Shown here: positions 7,667-16,664 of the stretch, one piece after another
How positions within the stretch are numbered: position 1 is the stretch's first letter
Layout of the letters: the number at the start of each line of letters is the position of its first letter
Notes under the pieces: generated by a model
Seen by the model: only the letters and a program-made list of their open reading frames with translations
The model's database searches: none
What the model was told of the DNA's origin: nothing
Position numbers and translations under genes: made by a program
NCBI GenBank assembly: GCA_963825565.1
Contig: CAWGTW010000019.1
Span: forward strand, 33,275 to 97,274
DNA: 64,000 bases
From: JBFGCT01 sp963825565
GTDB taxonomy: Bacteria > Actinomycetota > Acidimicrobiia > Acidimicrobiales > Ilumatobacteraceae
Reading direction: 5' to 3'

Positions 7667-8880
7667 GGCAGCTCGATCCGCTCCTGCCCGAGGCCGAGGT
7701 CGCCCTCGACGAGGCGCCGGCGATCGATTGGCCGACCGACCCATGGGACGACGCGGACTCGACGGGGACCGTCGAGCGGCTGCGCCGCCAGACGCGTCCG
7801 ATCAAGTGGTTCGCCTACCTGGCCATGGTGCTGCTCGTCGTGACGATCCTGATCGCCGGCGCGGTCGGCTGGTGGTATCTGGGCAAGATCAATCCCCCGG
7901 GCGACCCCGGGGCGCTACAGAGCTTCACGGTCGAAGAGGCCGACGACCTCGACTCGCTGTCGACCCGCCTGGAGGAGGCCGGTCTGATCTCCGATGCCAG
8001 CGTGTTCCGGTGGTACGTCGACCGCAACGGCGGCCTCGAGATCACGCCCGGCTTCTACCAGATCCGCCCCGACGACCACATGGGCAACGTGCTCGACGTC
8101 CTGGAGACCCCGCCGGGGCAGACCTACTCGAAAGTGACGTTCCCCGAGGGCTTCACGATCGTCCGGATGGCTTCCCGCCTCGAGTCGACGATCGGTCGGA
8201 TGAGCGCCGACGACTTCGAGGTGGCGGCGACGAGCGGAACCGTTCGCTCGGTGTGGCAGCCGCTGACGGTCACCTCGCTCGAAGGCCTGCTGTTCCCCGA
8301 CACCTATCAGGTGTCCAACGCGGAGAACGAGGCCCAGGTCGTCGAGCGAATGGTCACCCTGATGGAGCGCGTCGGCAAGCAGGAGGACATCGAGACCCGA
8401 TCGGCGATCTTCGGCCGCACCCCGTACGAGATCCTGATCATCGCCTCGCTGATCGAGCGCGAGGCGAAGGTCCCCGAGGACCGGGCCAAGATCTCCCGCG
8501 TGATCCACAACCGGCTGTTCGTCGGGTGGAACCTCGAGATCGACGCCTCGGTCCTGTACGGGCGTGACCAGGCCGGGCTCGACCCGAACCTGCCGTTCAG
8601 CGAGCTGCGCCAGATCCCGAACCCGTACAACACCTACCTCAACAGCGGGCTGCCGCCCACGCCGATCGCCAATCCGGGGCGCGCCTCGATCCGCGCCGCG
8701 CTCAATCCGGCGCCGAACCCGTCGGCGGGCGATCCGATCTGCGCCGACCTGCCCAACCCGACCGAGTGCTTCTACTTCTTCTACGTCCTGGCCGACGAGG
8801 ACGGGCGGCACGTGTTCGCCGCGACCGCCGAGCAACACGCGGCGAACGTCGAGGCGGCGCGTGCGCTCGGCCTCCTGTGA
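7663..8880 (+). CDS. mltG: Endolytic murein transglycosylase
   Basis: A 405-residue membrane-anchored YceG-like protein that cuts nascent glycan strands. One membrane helix spans about residues 47-70 (F-A-Y-L-A-M-V-L-L-V-V-T-I), preceded by an 45-residue cytoplasmic tail. The extracellular part contains a LysM-like region and the catalytic segment L-I-E-R-E-A-K near residue 263, with glutamate as the active-site acid. The end shows N-P-Y-N-T-Y and G-L-P-P-T-P-I-A-N-P-G. I chose ATG 7663, which overlaps the ruvX stop (ATGA), over the in-frame ATG at 7615. Confidence 0.92.
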   Translation: MRQLDPLLPEAEVALDEAPAIDWPTDPWDDADSTGTVERLRRQTRPIKWFAYLAMVLLVVTILIAGAVGWWYLGKINPPGDPGALQSFTVEEADDLDSLSTRLEEAGLISDASVFRWYVDRNGGLEITPGFYQIRPDDHMGNVLDVLETPPGQTYSKVTFPEGFTIVRMASRLESTIGRMSADDFEVAATSGTVRSVWQPLTVTSLEGLLFPDTYQVSNAENEAQVVERMVTLMERVGKQEDIETRSAIFGRTPYEILIIASLIEREAKVPEDRAKISRVIHNRLFVGWNLEIDASVLYGRDQAGLDPNLPFSELRQIPNPYNTYLNSGLPPTPIANPGRASIRAALNPAPNPSAGDPICADLPNPTECFYFFYVLADEDGRHVFAATAEQHAANVEAARALGLL

Positions 8881-8912
8881 CCGCCGGCCGGTGACCGGAG
8901 ACGAGGCCGGCG

Positions 8913-9785
8913 ATGATCGCTGACGATCGCGGGCGGCGTCGTCCGCCGATCGACGGTCCGCTGGTCGCCGCACTGATCGGCTCGCCGGTCGCGCACAGCC
9001 TGTCGCCGGCCATCCACCGCGCGGCGTTCGACGCCGCTGGTGTCGACTGGACGTACGTTGCGTTCGACGTCGCGCCCGGCGAGGGCCCGGCGGCGGTGGC
9101 GGCCATGCGCACGTTGGGGATCGCCGGGTTGTCGGTCACGATGCCGCACAAGGCCGACGTCGCCGGCGCGGTCGATCGCCTGGCGCCCGAGGCCCGGGCG
9201 CTGCGGTCGGTCAACACGGTGAGCTGGCACGGCGACGAGCTCGTCGGATCGAGCACCGACGGCGCCGGGTTCGTTGCATCGCTCGCCGAGCAGGGGGTCG
9301 GCGTGGCCGGCACGACCGTCGCCGTCATCGGAGCAGGCGGCGCGGCGCGGTCGGTGATCGACGCGCTGGGTCGGAGCGGCGCTGAGCGCATCGCGGTCGT
9401 CAACCGCACACCCGATCGGGCGGCGCGTGCGGCCGAGCTGGCCGCGGTCGCCAGCGTCGGCGGCCCGGACGACCTGGCCTCGGCCGACATCGTCGTCAAC
9501 GCGACCAGCGTCGGGATGGGCATCGACCCCGACCGCGCGACGGCGGCCGACCTGCCGTGCGAACCGGGCCTGCTCGATCCTGCCCAGGTCGTCGTCGACC
9601 TGGTCTACCACCCGCTCGACACCGCGTGGCTGATGGCGGCTCGGCGGCGGGGCGCCCGAACGGTCGACGGCCTCGGCATGCTCGTCCACCAGGCCGTTCT
9701 GCAGCAGCAGGCCTGGCTCGGATCGAACCCGGACGTCGACGCGATGCGTGCCGCCGCCGCGACGGCACTCGCCTGCCGGCCCTGA
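8913..9785 (+). CDS. aroE: Shikimate dehydrogenase
   Basis: A 290-residue enzyme reducing 3-dehydroshikimate to shikimate with NADPH. The substrate site motif G-S-P-V-A-H-S-L-S-P is at about residues 23-32 and the catalytic lysine sits in T-M-P-H-K-A-D near 75. The nucleotide fold G-A-G-G-A-A-R-S is near 140 followed by N-R-T-P-D-R. It is the last gene of the alaS-ruvX-mltG run and links it to the shikimate genes aroC, aroK and aroB that follow. Length is typical. Confidence 0.93.
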   Translation: MIADDRGRRRPPIDGPLVAALIGSPVAHSLSPAIHRAAFDAAGVDWTYVAFDVAPGEGPAAVAAMRTLGIAGLSVTMPHKADVAGAVDRLAPEARALRSVNTVSWHGDELVGSSTDGAGFVASLAEQGVGVAGTTVAVIGAGGAARSVIDALGRSGAERIAVVNRTPDRAARAAELAAVASVGGPDDLASADIVVNATSVGMGIDPDRATAADLPCEPGLLDPAQVVVDLVYHPLDTAWLMAARRRGARTVDGLGMLVHQAVLQQQAWLGSNPDVDAMRAAAATALACRP

Positions 9786-9861
9786 CCCGACCACGCGAAC
9801 CGTCGAGGCCGTGACGTGCCGGGCGCGGGTGCTGCGGACATTTCGGAAGGGGTGGCGCCGG

Positions 9862-9867
9862 TAGCAT
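9862..9867 (+). promoter_or_regulatory. Putative -10 box (TAGCAT) for aroC
   Basis: TAGCAT ends 7 bases before the aroC ATG at 9875; no ribosome binding site is present. Confidence 0.45.
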
Positions 9868-9874
9868 CGCTTCG

Positions 9875-11038
9875 ATGCTGCGCTATCTCACCGCGGGGGA
9901 GTCGCACGGGCAGGGCCTGGTGGTCGTGGTCGAGGGGCTGCCCGCCGGCTTGGAGATCACCGTCGAGCAGATCCAGGCGGAGATGGCCCGGCGCCGGCTC
10001 GGCTACGGGCGTGGACCGCGGCAGCGGTTCGAGGTCGACGAGCTGACGCTGATCGGCGGCGTCCGCCACGGTCGCACGATCGGATCGCCGGTGGCGATCG
10101 AGATCCGCAACACCGAGTGGTTCCGCAGCGACAAGTGGCACGCCGAGATGGATCCGGCACCCGGGACGACCGTGGCCCCGCTGACCCAGGTGCGTCCGGG
10201 CCACGCCGACCTCGCCGGGATGCAGAAGTACGGCTTCACCGACGCCCGCGACGTGCTCGAACGGGCCAGCGCCCGGGAGACCGCGGCGCGGGTGGCGGCC
10301 GGTGCGCTGGCCAAGGCGTTGCTGCGGCCGCTCGGCGTCGAGGTCATCTCCCACGTCATCCAGATGGGGTCCGTGCGCGTTCCCGACGACGCGGCTCGCC
10401 CGCTGCCCGACCAGCTCGACCGGGTCGACGAGAACCAGGTGCGGTGCTTCGACCTCGATGCCAGCGAGCGGATGATCGCCGAGATCAAGGAGTGCGCCAA
10501 GGAGGGTGACTCGCTGGGCGGGGTGGTCGAGGTGCTCGGGTTCGGCGTCCCGGTCGGCCTCGGCAGCCATGTCCATTGGGACCGCAAGCTCGATGCGCTG
10601 CTCACCCAGGCGGTGATGAGCATCCAGGCGGTCAAGGGCGTCGAGATCGGTGACGGGTTCGATGTCGCTGGCCGGCGCGGCAGCAACGCCCACGACCCGA
10701 TCTCGTGGGACGCCGATGCCCGGCAGTACCGCCGGGGGAGCACGCTCGCCGGCGGCACCGAAGGCGGGATCTCGACCGGCGAGCTGCTGGTCGTGCGGGC
10801 GGCGATGAAGCCGTTGGCGACGCTGAACAAGCCGACGCTCGAGACCGTCGACACCGCGACCAAGGAGACCGCCGTGTCGTTCAAGGAACGAACCGATGTC
10901 ACCGCCGTGCCGGCGATGGGCGTCGTCGCCGAGACGATGGTCGCGCTCGTCCTGGCGGCGGAGGCGCAGCGCAAGTTCGGCGGCGACTCGATCGCCGAGT
11001 TCGTGCGCAACGCCGAGTCGTTCGCGGCGACGCTGTAG
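9875..11038 (+). CDS. aroC: Chorismate synthase
   Basis: A 387-residue FMN-dependent enzyme converting EPSP to chorismate, the branch point of aromatic synthesis. The signatures G-E-S-H-G-Q-G near residue 10, R-R-R-L-G-Y-G-R-G near 40 and R-S-N/A-R-E-T-A near 135 (here A-S-A-R-E-T-A-A-R-V) are present. The G-G-T-E-G-G-I-S-T-G block near 295 is the third family signature. It begins a new leaderless-type transcription unit and is followed 6 bp later by aroK. Confidence 0.96.
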   Translation: MLRYLTAGESHGQGLVVVVEGLPAGLEITVEQIQAEMARRRLGYGRGPRQRFEVDELTLIGGVRHGRTIGSPVAIEIRNTEWFRSDKWHAEMDPAPGTTVAPLTQVRPGHADLAGMQKYGFTDARDVLERASARETAARVAAGALAKALLRPLGVEVISHVIQMGSVRVPDDAARPLPDQLDRVDENQVRCFDLDASERMIAEIKECAKEGDSLGGVVEVLGFGVPVGLGSHVHWDRKLDALLTQAVMSIQAVKGVEIGDGFDVAGRRGSNAHDPISWDADARQYRRGSTLAGGTEGGISTGELLVVRAAMKPLATLNKPTLETVDTATKETAVSFKERTDVTAVPAMGVVAETMVALVLAAEAQRKFGGDSIAEFVRNAESFAATL

Positions 11039-11044
11039 GGGACG

Positions 11045-11581
11045 GTGGCGATGGCGGCCGCGCGCGACTGCACGCCTGGGCACATCGTGCTCGTCGGGAT
11101 GATGGGTGCCGGCAAGTCGTCGGTCGGTCGGGCGATGGCGCAGCGACTGGGTCGCCCGTTGCTCGACTCGGACGCGATGATCGAGGAACGCACCGGACGG
11201 ACCGTGCGCGAGATCTGGCTGGACATCGGCGAGCCGGCCTATCGGCTGCTCGAGACCGAGGTGCTCGCCGAGGCGTTGGGCTGTGAGGAGCCGGCGGTGA
11301 TCGCCGCCGCCGGAGGCGTCGTGCTGAGCCCGACCAACCGGGCGTTGCTCGCCGACTCCGACGCGCACGTGGTGTGGTTGGCGGCCGACGTCGAACTGCT
11401 GCTCGACCGGGTGCGCACTGGCGGGCATCGACCGCTGCTCGACGACGATCCCGAGGCGACGTTGCGCACGATGCACGAAGAGCGCGCCGAGCTCTACCGG
11501 GAGGTCGCCGACGCGATCGTCTGCGTCGACCGTCGCTCCGTGAACGATGTCGCCCACGCGGTGCTCCGATGCTGCGCCTGA
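11045..11581 (+). CDS. aroK: Shikimate kinase
   Basis: A 178-residue P-loop kinase phosphorylating shikimate. Walker A is G-M-M-G-A-G-K-S-S-V-G near residues 18-28. The shikimate-binding D-S-D-A-M-I and the A-A-G-G-V-V loop near 83 are in place, and the lid arginine lies in G-H-R-P-L-L. The GTG start at 11045 sits just downstream of the aroC stop; the ATG two codons later is an equally possible start. Part of aroC-aroK-aroB. Confidence 0.92.
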   Translation: MAMAAARDCTPGHIVLVGMMGAGKSSVGRAMAQRLGRPLLDSDAMIEERTGRTVREIWLDIGEPAYRLLETEVLAEALGCEEPAVIAAAGGVVLSPTNRALLADSDAHVVWLAADVELLLDRVRTGGHRPLLDDDPEATLRTMHEERAELYREVADAIVCVDRRSVNDVAHAVLRCCA

Positions 11582-11681
11582 TGCTCCCCGCCACCATCGC
11601 CCCCGCCGCCTCCGTGTGCGTCGCGGCTGCGGCGGCCAGGGGCGTCACCAGTTCGACGCACACGAGGGGGGTGAGGGGGCG

Positions 11682-12707
11682 ATGAGGCGGGTCGCGGTGT
11701 CGCTCGGGGAGCGGTCGTACGAGGTCGTCGTCGGGAGGGGTGTGATCGCCGAGGTCGGTTCGCTGCTGCCGGAGAGCGCGCGGCGGGTCGCGGTGGTGAC
11801 CCAGGCCGGCATCCCTTCGGAGCTTCGCGAGCTCGACGACCACGTCGACGGCCGGGCGGTCGAGGTGTTCGAGATCGGCGAAGGCGAGGCGTCGAAGTCG
11901 CTGGCCACGATCGAGTCGCTGGCGGGGGAGTTCGCCCGCTTCGGCCTCACCCGCAACGATGTCGTGGTCGGTGCGGGCGGGGGGATGGTCACCGACGTCG
12001 CCGGCTTCGCCGCCGCCACGTGGCACCGGGGGGTTGCGGTCGTGCACGTCGCCACGTCGCTGATCGGGATGGTCGACGCGGCGATCGGTGGCAAGACCGG
12101 CGTCAACCTCCCGGCGGGCAAGAACCTGGTCGGTGCGTTCTGGCAGCCGAGCGGCGTGATCTGCGACGTCGACGCCCTCGACACGCTGCCGGCGCGGGAG
12201 CTGCGCTGCGGGCTCGGTGAGATGGCCAAGTACCACTTCCTCACCGGCGACGACCTGCTGGCCATGGAACTCGAGGACCGGATCGCCCGCTGCGTCGAGA
12301 TCAAGGCCGAGGTCGTGGCGAGCGACGAGCGGGAGGGCGGCCGGCGGGCATTGCTGAACTACGGCCACACCCTCGCCCACGCGCTCGAGATCGCGACCGG
12401 CCACGACCTGGCGCACGGGGAGGCGGTGGCGGTCGGGCTGGTCTATGCCGCCGAGCTCGCCCGCGAGCTGGGCCGGATCGACGACGCCCGGGTCGACGAA
12501 CACCGCCGCGTCGTGGCGGGGGAGTACGACCTGACGGCCACGCTCCCGCCGGGCCTGGACCCCGACGCGCTCCTCGCCCTGATGCGCCGCGACAAGAAGG
12601 CGCTCGACGGCCTGACGTTCGTGCTCGACGGCCCGCGCGGCGTCGAGGTCGTCGCCGGGGTCGACGAGGCACCGGTCCGCGCGGCCCTGGATCGGATGAT
12701 CCGATGA
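11682..12707 (+). CDS. aroB: 3-Dehydroquinate synthase
   Basis: A 341-residue NAD- and metal-dependent cyclase making dehydroquinate from DAHP. The NAD-binding G-G-G-M-V-T-D-V-A-G-F motif is near residue 95 and the metal ligands fall in L-N-Y-G-H-T-L-A-H-A-L-E near 225. The frame is open to 11547, but the protein clearly starts at ATG 11682 (R-R-V-A-V-S-L-G-E-R-S-Y), preceded by GGGGGC. The stop overlaps pepQ by 4 nt. The 100 bp gap after aroK holds nothing I can identify. Confidence 0.94.
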   Translation: MRRVAVSLGERSYEVVVGRGVIAEVGSLLPESARRVAVVTQAGIPSELRELDDHVDGRAVEVFEIGEGEASKSLATIESLAGEFARFGLTRNDVVVGAGGGMVTDVAGFAAATWHRGVAVVHVATSLIGMVDAAIGGKTGVNLPAGKNLVGAFWQPSGVICDVDALDTLPARELRCGLGEMAKYHFLTGDDLLAMELEDRIARCVEIKAEVVASDEREGGRRALLNYGHTLAHALEIATGHDLAHGEAVAVGLVYAAELARELGRIDDARVDEHRRVVAGEYDLTATLPPGLDPDALLALMRRDKKALDGLTFVLDGPRGVEVVAGVDEAPVRAALDRMIR

Positions 12708-13819
12708 CGATGCGAGCCGACCTGCCACCGATCGATCATGCCCGGCGGGTCCGGATCCTCCAGGAGCGGATGCGACCGAAGCTCGGCAACGGCTGCGACG
12801 CGCTGCTGTTCACCGACCTCACCGACGTCCGCTGGCTGACCGGGTTCACCGGCTCGAACGGCTGGGCGGTGCTGCGTCCCGACCAGCTGATCCTCGGAAC
12901 CGACGGCCGGTACGGCGACCGGGCGCGTGCCGAGACCGCTGGCTCGGGGGCGACCGTGATCGCCGAGCAGCAGCGGGCGCGGCTGCACGAACGGCTGCTC
13001 GAGTCACTGCGCGGCGCGACCAGTGTCGCGCTCGACCCGCGGACGACGTCGTTCGCAGAATGGGGGCGCCTCGCCGCCGATGTCCACCTCGAACCGATGG
13101 ACTCGCTCGTCAAGACGCAGCGCCAGGTCAAGGACGACGCGGAGCTCGCCCGCATCGAGGCTGCTGCGGCGGCGGCCGACGCGGCGCTCGCCGAGGTCGA
13201 ACCGCTGCTGCTGGCGACGGTCGACGAGCCGGTGACCGAAGCCGACGTCCGCAACGAGCTCGAGTACCGGATGCGGCTGCACGGTGCCGACGACCGGAGC
13301 TACGACACGATCGTCGCCAGCGGGCCCGACCACGCCGCCCGACCGCACCACGAGGTGAGCGCCCGCACGATCGTCGAGGGCGACACCGTGATCATCGACG
13401 TCGGCGCGCTGGTCGACGGGTACCACTCCGACATGACCCGCTCGTGGGTGATCGGTCAGCCGACCGCCCAGCAGCGCGAGGTGTACGAACTGGTCGCCGC
13501 CGCGCAGCAGGCCGGTCTCGAAGCGGTGCGTGAACACCTCGACGCGAGCGAGCTCGACCGGATCTGCCGCGACGTGTTCGTCGAGGCCGGCTACGGCGAC
13601 TGGTATCTCCACGGAACCGGGCACGGCGTCGGCCTCGACATCCACGAGCCACCCTTCCACTCGGCGGCCAGCGACGAGACGATCATGCGCGACTACGTGG
13701 TGACCGTCGAACCGGGCCTCTATCGTGGCGGTTTCGGTGGGTTCCGGATCGAGGATCTCGTCGTCGTCACCGAGACCGGCCATCGGGTGCTGACGCACAC
13801 GCCCAAGCGGCCGCTCTGA
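12704..13819 (+). CDS. pepQ: Xaa-Pro aminopeptidase (M24 family)
   Basis: A 371-residue pita-bread metallopeptidase with a creatinase-like N-terminal domain. The metal ligands are visible in D-V-G-A-L-V-D-G-Y-H-S-D-M-T-R near residues 230-244, H-G-T-G-H-G-V-G-L near 305 and V-E-P-G-L-Y near 335, with a final E-D near 350. It would remove N-terminal residues before proline. Its place between aroB and efp is the standard actinobacterial order. Whether it is called PepP or PepQ is not decided by the sequence. Confidence 0.88.
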   Translation: MTMRADLPPIDHARRVRILQERMRPKLGNGCDALLFTDLTDVRWLTGFTGSNGWAVLRPDQLILGTDGRYGDRARAETAGSGATVIAEQQRARLHERLLESLRGATSVALDPRTTSFAEWGRLAADVHLEPMDSLVKTQRQVKDDAELARIEAAAAAADAALAEVEPLLLATVDEPVTEADVRNELEYRMRLHGADDRSYDTIVASGPDHAARPHHEVSARTIVEGDTVIIDVGALVDGYHSDMTRSWVIGQPTAQQREVYELVAAAQQAGLEAVREHLDASELDRICRDVFVEAGYGDWYLHGTGHGVGLDIHEPPFHSAASDETIMRDYVVTVEPGLYRGGFGGFRIEDLVVVTETGHRVLTHTPKRPL

Positions 13820-13841
13820 AGCCAACTCGCGAAGGATCACC

Positions 13842-14405
13842 ATGCCCCAGATCTCCGTCAACGACCTGAAGAACGGCATCACGCTCGAGCTCGACAACGG
13901 CTTGTTCCAGGTCGTCGAGTTCCAGCACGTGAAGCCGGGCAAGGGCGGTGCGTTCGTGCGCAGCAAGATCCGCAACGTCCGCACGGGTGCGGTGATCGAC
14001 AGGACGTTCAACGCCGGCATCAAGGTCGAGCAGGCGATCGTCGACCGCCAGGACATGCAGTTCCTCTACCGGGACGGCGACGACTTCGTCTTCATGAACA
14101 CCTCGACCTACGACCAGATGCACGTGCCGCCGGCGGCGCTCGGCGACGCGACCGACTACCTGACCGAGCAGATGATCGCCCAGATCGCGCAGTACAACGG
14201 CGAGATCATCGGCGTCGAGATCGCGGCGGCGGTCGAGCTGGAGATCGCCGAGACCGAGCCCGGGGTCCAGGGCGACCGCGTGTCGGGCGCCAGGAAGCCG
14301 GCGACGCTCTCGACCGGCAAGGTCGTCCAGGTCCCGCTGTTCGTCGAGCCGGGTGACCGGATCAAGGTCGACACCCGCACCGGCGAGTACATCACCCGCG
14401 TCTGA
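13842..14405 (+). CDS. efp: Elongation factor P
   Basis: A 187-residue translation factor that relieves ribosome stalling at proline runs. The tip lysine is Lys34 in H-V-K-P-G-K-G-G-A-F; unlike Pro-loop variants this keeps the lysine form. The three-domain length is normal and the C-terminus ends in I-K-V-D-T-R-T-G-E-Y. A GAAGGA ribosome binding site lies 6 bp before the ATG. Followed by nusB 11 bp downstream. Confidence 0.96.
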   Translation: MPQISVNDLKNGITLELDNGLFQVVEFQHVKPGKGGAFVRSKIRNVRTGAVIDRTFNAGIKVEQAIVDRQDMQFLYRDGDDFVFMNTSTYDQMHVPPAALGDATDYLTEQMIAQIAQYNGEIIGVEIAAAVELEIAETEPGVQGDRVSGARKPATLSTGKVVQVPLFVEPGDRIKVDTRTGEYITRV

Positions 14406-14416
14406 ACCGCGACCCT

Positions 14417-14827
14417 GTGGCCCATCTCCCGAAACCCGACGAGCGATCCGATGCCCGCGAGCGGGCGCTGTACCTGCTGTACGAAGCCCACTCGAAGGGG
14501 ATCGCCGCGACGGACGCCCTTGCCAACCAGACCCTCGAACCCGACGAGCTGACCACGCTGCTCGTCACCGGCGTCGACGCGCACCGGGAGCGGCTCGACG
14601 CGGCGATCGCCGGGCGGGCGCAGGGCTGGACGCTGCAGCGGATGCCCGTGCTCGACCTGAGCGTGCTACGGATCGCAGCGTTCGAGTTGGCCGAGCGACC
14701 GGACGTCCCGGTCGCCGTCGTCATCGACGAGGCGGTCGAATTGGCGAAGCGGTTCTCGACCGACGACAGCAGCCGTTTCGTCAACGGGGTGCTCTCGGCG
14801 CTGGTCGCGGAGTTGCGACCGGGCTGA
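14417..14827 (+). CDS. nusB: Transcription antitermination factor NusB
   Basis: A 136-residue all-helical protein that with NusE binds boxA RNA in rRNA operons. It has the typical A-R-E-R-A-L-Y-L-L-Y-E start and the C-terminal V-I-D-E-A-V-E-L-A-K-R-F-S-T-D-D-S-S block. GTG start 11 bp after efp. The adjacent efp-nusB order is conserved. The rRNA operon in this window carries candidate target elements near 58501 and 60536. Confidence 0.93.
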   Translation: MAHLPKPDERSDARERALYLLYEAHSKGIAATDALANQTLEPDELTTLLVTGVDAHRERLDAAIAGRAQGWTLQRMPVLDLSVLRIAAFELAERPDVPVAVVIDEAVELAKRFSTDDSSRFVNGVLSALVAELRPG

Positions 14828-14921
14828 GGGTCGCGATGTCGACGACGATCGCGAGGTCGACGACGACGGCGGCGGCGGTGACGACCGGCGAGGGTGCCCG
14901 ACGCGGAGGGTTCGGAGTTGC

Positions 14922-14927
14922 GACAAT
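14922..14927 (+). promoter_or_regulatory. Weak -10-like box (GACAAT) before the DUF2079 gene
   Basis: GACAAT ends 6 bases before the ATG at 14934; it departs from TANNNT at the first base. Confidence 0.25.
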
Positions 14928-14933
14928 GGTCCG

Positions 14934-16559
14934 ATGGCCGATCTGAGGGCGCTCGACGGCGCGGCTGCGCTCGACGACGTCACCGCTGACGCCCCCGACG
15001 ACGAGGTCGAAGTCGCCGATGGCGCCGCCGAGCCGACGGCCGGCCTGCGCGCTCGATTCGGCCGACTGGCCGTCCCCCGCTTCGTTCTGGTCGCGGCGAT
15101 CCTGCTCTACGTCTCCTACTTCACCAAGCGGTCACTCGACCTGCATCACGGGCTGGCGACATCGACGTACGACTCCGCCCTGTACGACCAGGGGATGTGG
15201 TTGCTCTCGCGCGGCAAGGCGCCGTTCGTCACCCTGATGGGTCGCAACCTGTTCGGCGACCACACCTCGTTCATCCTGCTGTTCCTCGTGCCGCTCTACT
15301 GGATCGCACCGGGCGCGTGGATCATGTTCACGGCCCAGTCGGCGGCGATCGGGCTCGGCGCGGTCCCGATCTTCCTGTACGGGCGCAAGCGTCTCGGGTC
15401 GGAGTGGTGGGCACTCGTCGGCGCCCTCGCCTACCTGGTCCACCCGGCGGTCGGTTGGACGAACCTGGAGAACTTCCACCCGGACGCATTCCTCGGCGTG
15501 CTCATCGGCTGCGCGATCTATGCCGCGCTCGAGTCGAGGTGGCGGTGGTACGCGTTGTTCGTCGTGCTGTCGCTGATGGTGAAAGAGGACGTCTCGCTCG
15601 TGATCGTCCCGCTGGGGATCTGGGTCGCGCTCCGGCGCGACCGGCGGATCGGGCTGCTGACGATCGTCGGCAGCCTGGCGTTCATGGCGGCGGCGATGTT
15701 CCTGGTCATGCGCAGCCTGATCGGGGTGCCGACGCGCAATTCCTGGCGCATCCCCTTCGGCGGCCCGCGCGGGGTGATCGACACGGCGCTGACCAACCCG
15801 ACCGAGCTGGCCGACCACCTGACCAATGACGGCCGCCCGTGGTACCTGTGGCAGATGACCGCGCCGTTCGCGTGGCTGTTCGCCCGGCTGCCGAGCGTTG
15901 CGCTGATCAGCGCGCTGGTGCTGTTCACGAACATCCTCAGCACGTTCTGGTACCAGTACCAGATCGAGTACCACTACAGCTTGGTCGCCGTTCCGGCGCT
16001 CGCCCTCGGCACGGTTCACACGATCGGTGCGATCCGCGCCCGTCGGGCGCTGCCGGCCGAGGACGACGACGGTGTCGTCCACCAGCTCTTGGTCCCGACC
16101 CGTTCGGTCGCGCTCGTCGTGCTCGCTCTCGCGGCGGCGGTCACCTCGTACCTGTGGGCCCCGGTGCCGTGGGGCCGCACGCCGCTGTACTACGGCACCC
16201 CCAACGGCGAGCTGGCGGTCGCCGCCCGCGACCTGATGGCCGGGATCCCGGACGATGCTGTCGTCGCCGCCCACTACCGGATCACGCCGCATCTGGCGTA
16301 CCGGACCGAGATCTACCAGTTCCCGACGCCGTTCCGCGTCGAGCTGTACGGTCCGGACGACTCGCTCGGGGGGACGCGCCTCGACGATCGTGCCGAGCGG
16401 GTCGAGTACGTCATGATCCCGACCAGCCAGGACGCCCGCCTCGTCGCCGACTGGGCGTCGATCTCGGAGGCGTTCGAGCTGGTCGACAGCAACGAACGCT
16501 GGCTGCTCTACCGCCGCGATCGGGCCGTCGAGCTCCCGCCGCCGGCCGGCGGTCCCTGA
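14934..16559 (+). CDS. DUF2079 polytopic membrane protein
   Basis: A 541-residue protein with many hydrophobic helices after a 45-residue acidic cytoplasmic tail. The S-T-Y-D-S-A-L-Y-D-Q-G-M-W segment near residue 83, F-G-D-H-T-S-F-I-L-L and H-P-A-V-G-W-T-N-L-E-N-F-H-P-D match the DUF2079 family, which resembles GT-C type glycosyltransferases. The C-terminal part is a soluble domain. No function is established. It stands alone between nusB and pyrR. Confidence 0.8.
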   Translation: MADLRALDGAAALDDVTADAPDDEVEVADGAAEPTAGLRARFGRLAVPRFVLVAAILLYVSYFTKRSLDLHHGLATSTYDSALYDQGMWLLSRGKAPFVTLMGRNLFGDHTSFILLFLVPLYWIAPGAWIMFTAQSAAIGLGAVPIFLYGRKRLGSEWWALVGALAYLVHPAVGWTNLENFHPDAFLGVLIGCAIYAALESRWRWYALFVVLSLMVKEDVSLVIVPLGIWVALRRDRRIGLLTIVGSLAFMAAAMFLVMRSLIGVPTRNSWRIPFGGPRGVIDTALTNPTELADHLTNDGRPWYLWQMTAPFAWLFARLPSVALISALVLFTNILSTFWYQYQIEYHYSLVAVPALALGTVHTIGAIRARRALPAEDDDGVVHQLLVPTRSVALVVLALAAAVTSYLWAPVPWGRTPLYYGTPNGELAVAARDLMAGIPDDAVVAAHYRITPHLAYRTEIYQFPTPFRVELYGPDDSLGGTRLDDRAERVEYVMIPTSQDARLVADWASISEAFELVDSNERWLLYRRDRAVELPPPAGGP

Positions 16560-16623
16560 TCCGGGCGTTGTTCGTCGACGATTCCGTCCGTGGGTCACCG
16601 GGGCTGCTACGTTCACCGACCGA

Positions 16624-16654
16624 CCGTGAAGCGGGTTCTGTGAGGCCCGTACGG
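16624..16654 (+). promoter_or_regulatory. PyrR-binding RNA hairpin overlapping the pyrR ribosome binding site
   Basis: The RNA folds as CCGU, a purine bulge GAAG, CGGG, a loop, CCCG, U, ACGG. The loop holds CUGUGA followed by GG, which fits the CNGNGA hexaloop of known PyrR binding loops. The 3' strand of the lower stem (16651-16654) runs into the Shine-Dalgarno GGAGGAG at 16653-16659. PyrR with UMP bound here should block its own translation and, through overlaps, that of pyrB and pyrC. No terminator hairpin is seen. Confidence 0.7.
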
Positions 16655-16664
16655 AGGAGCGACG

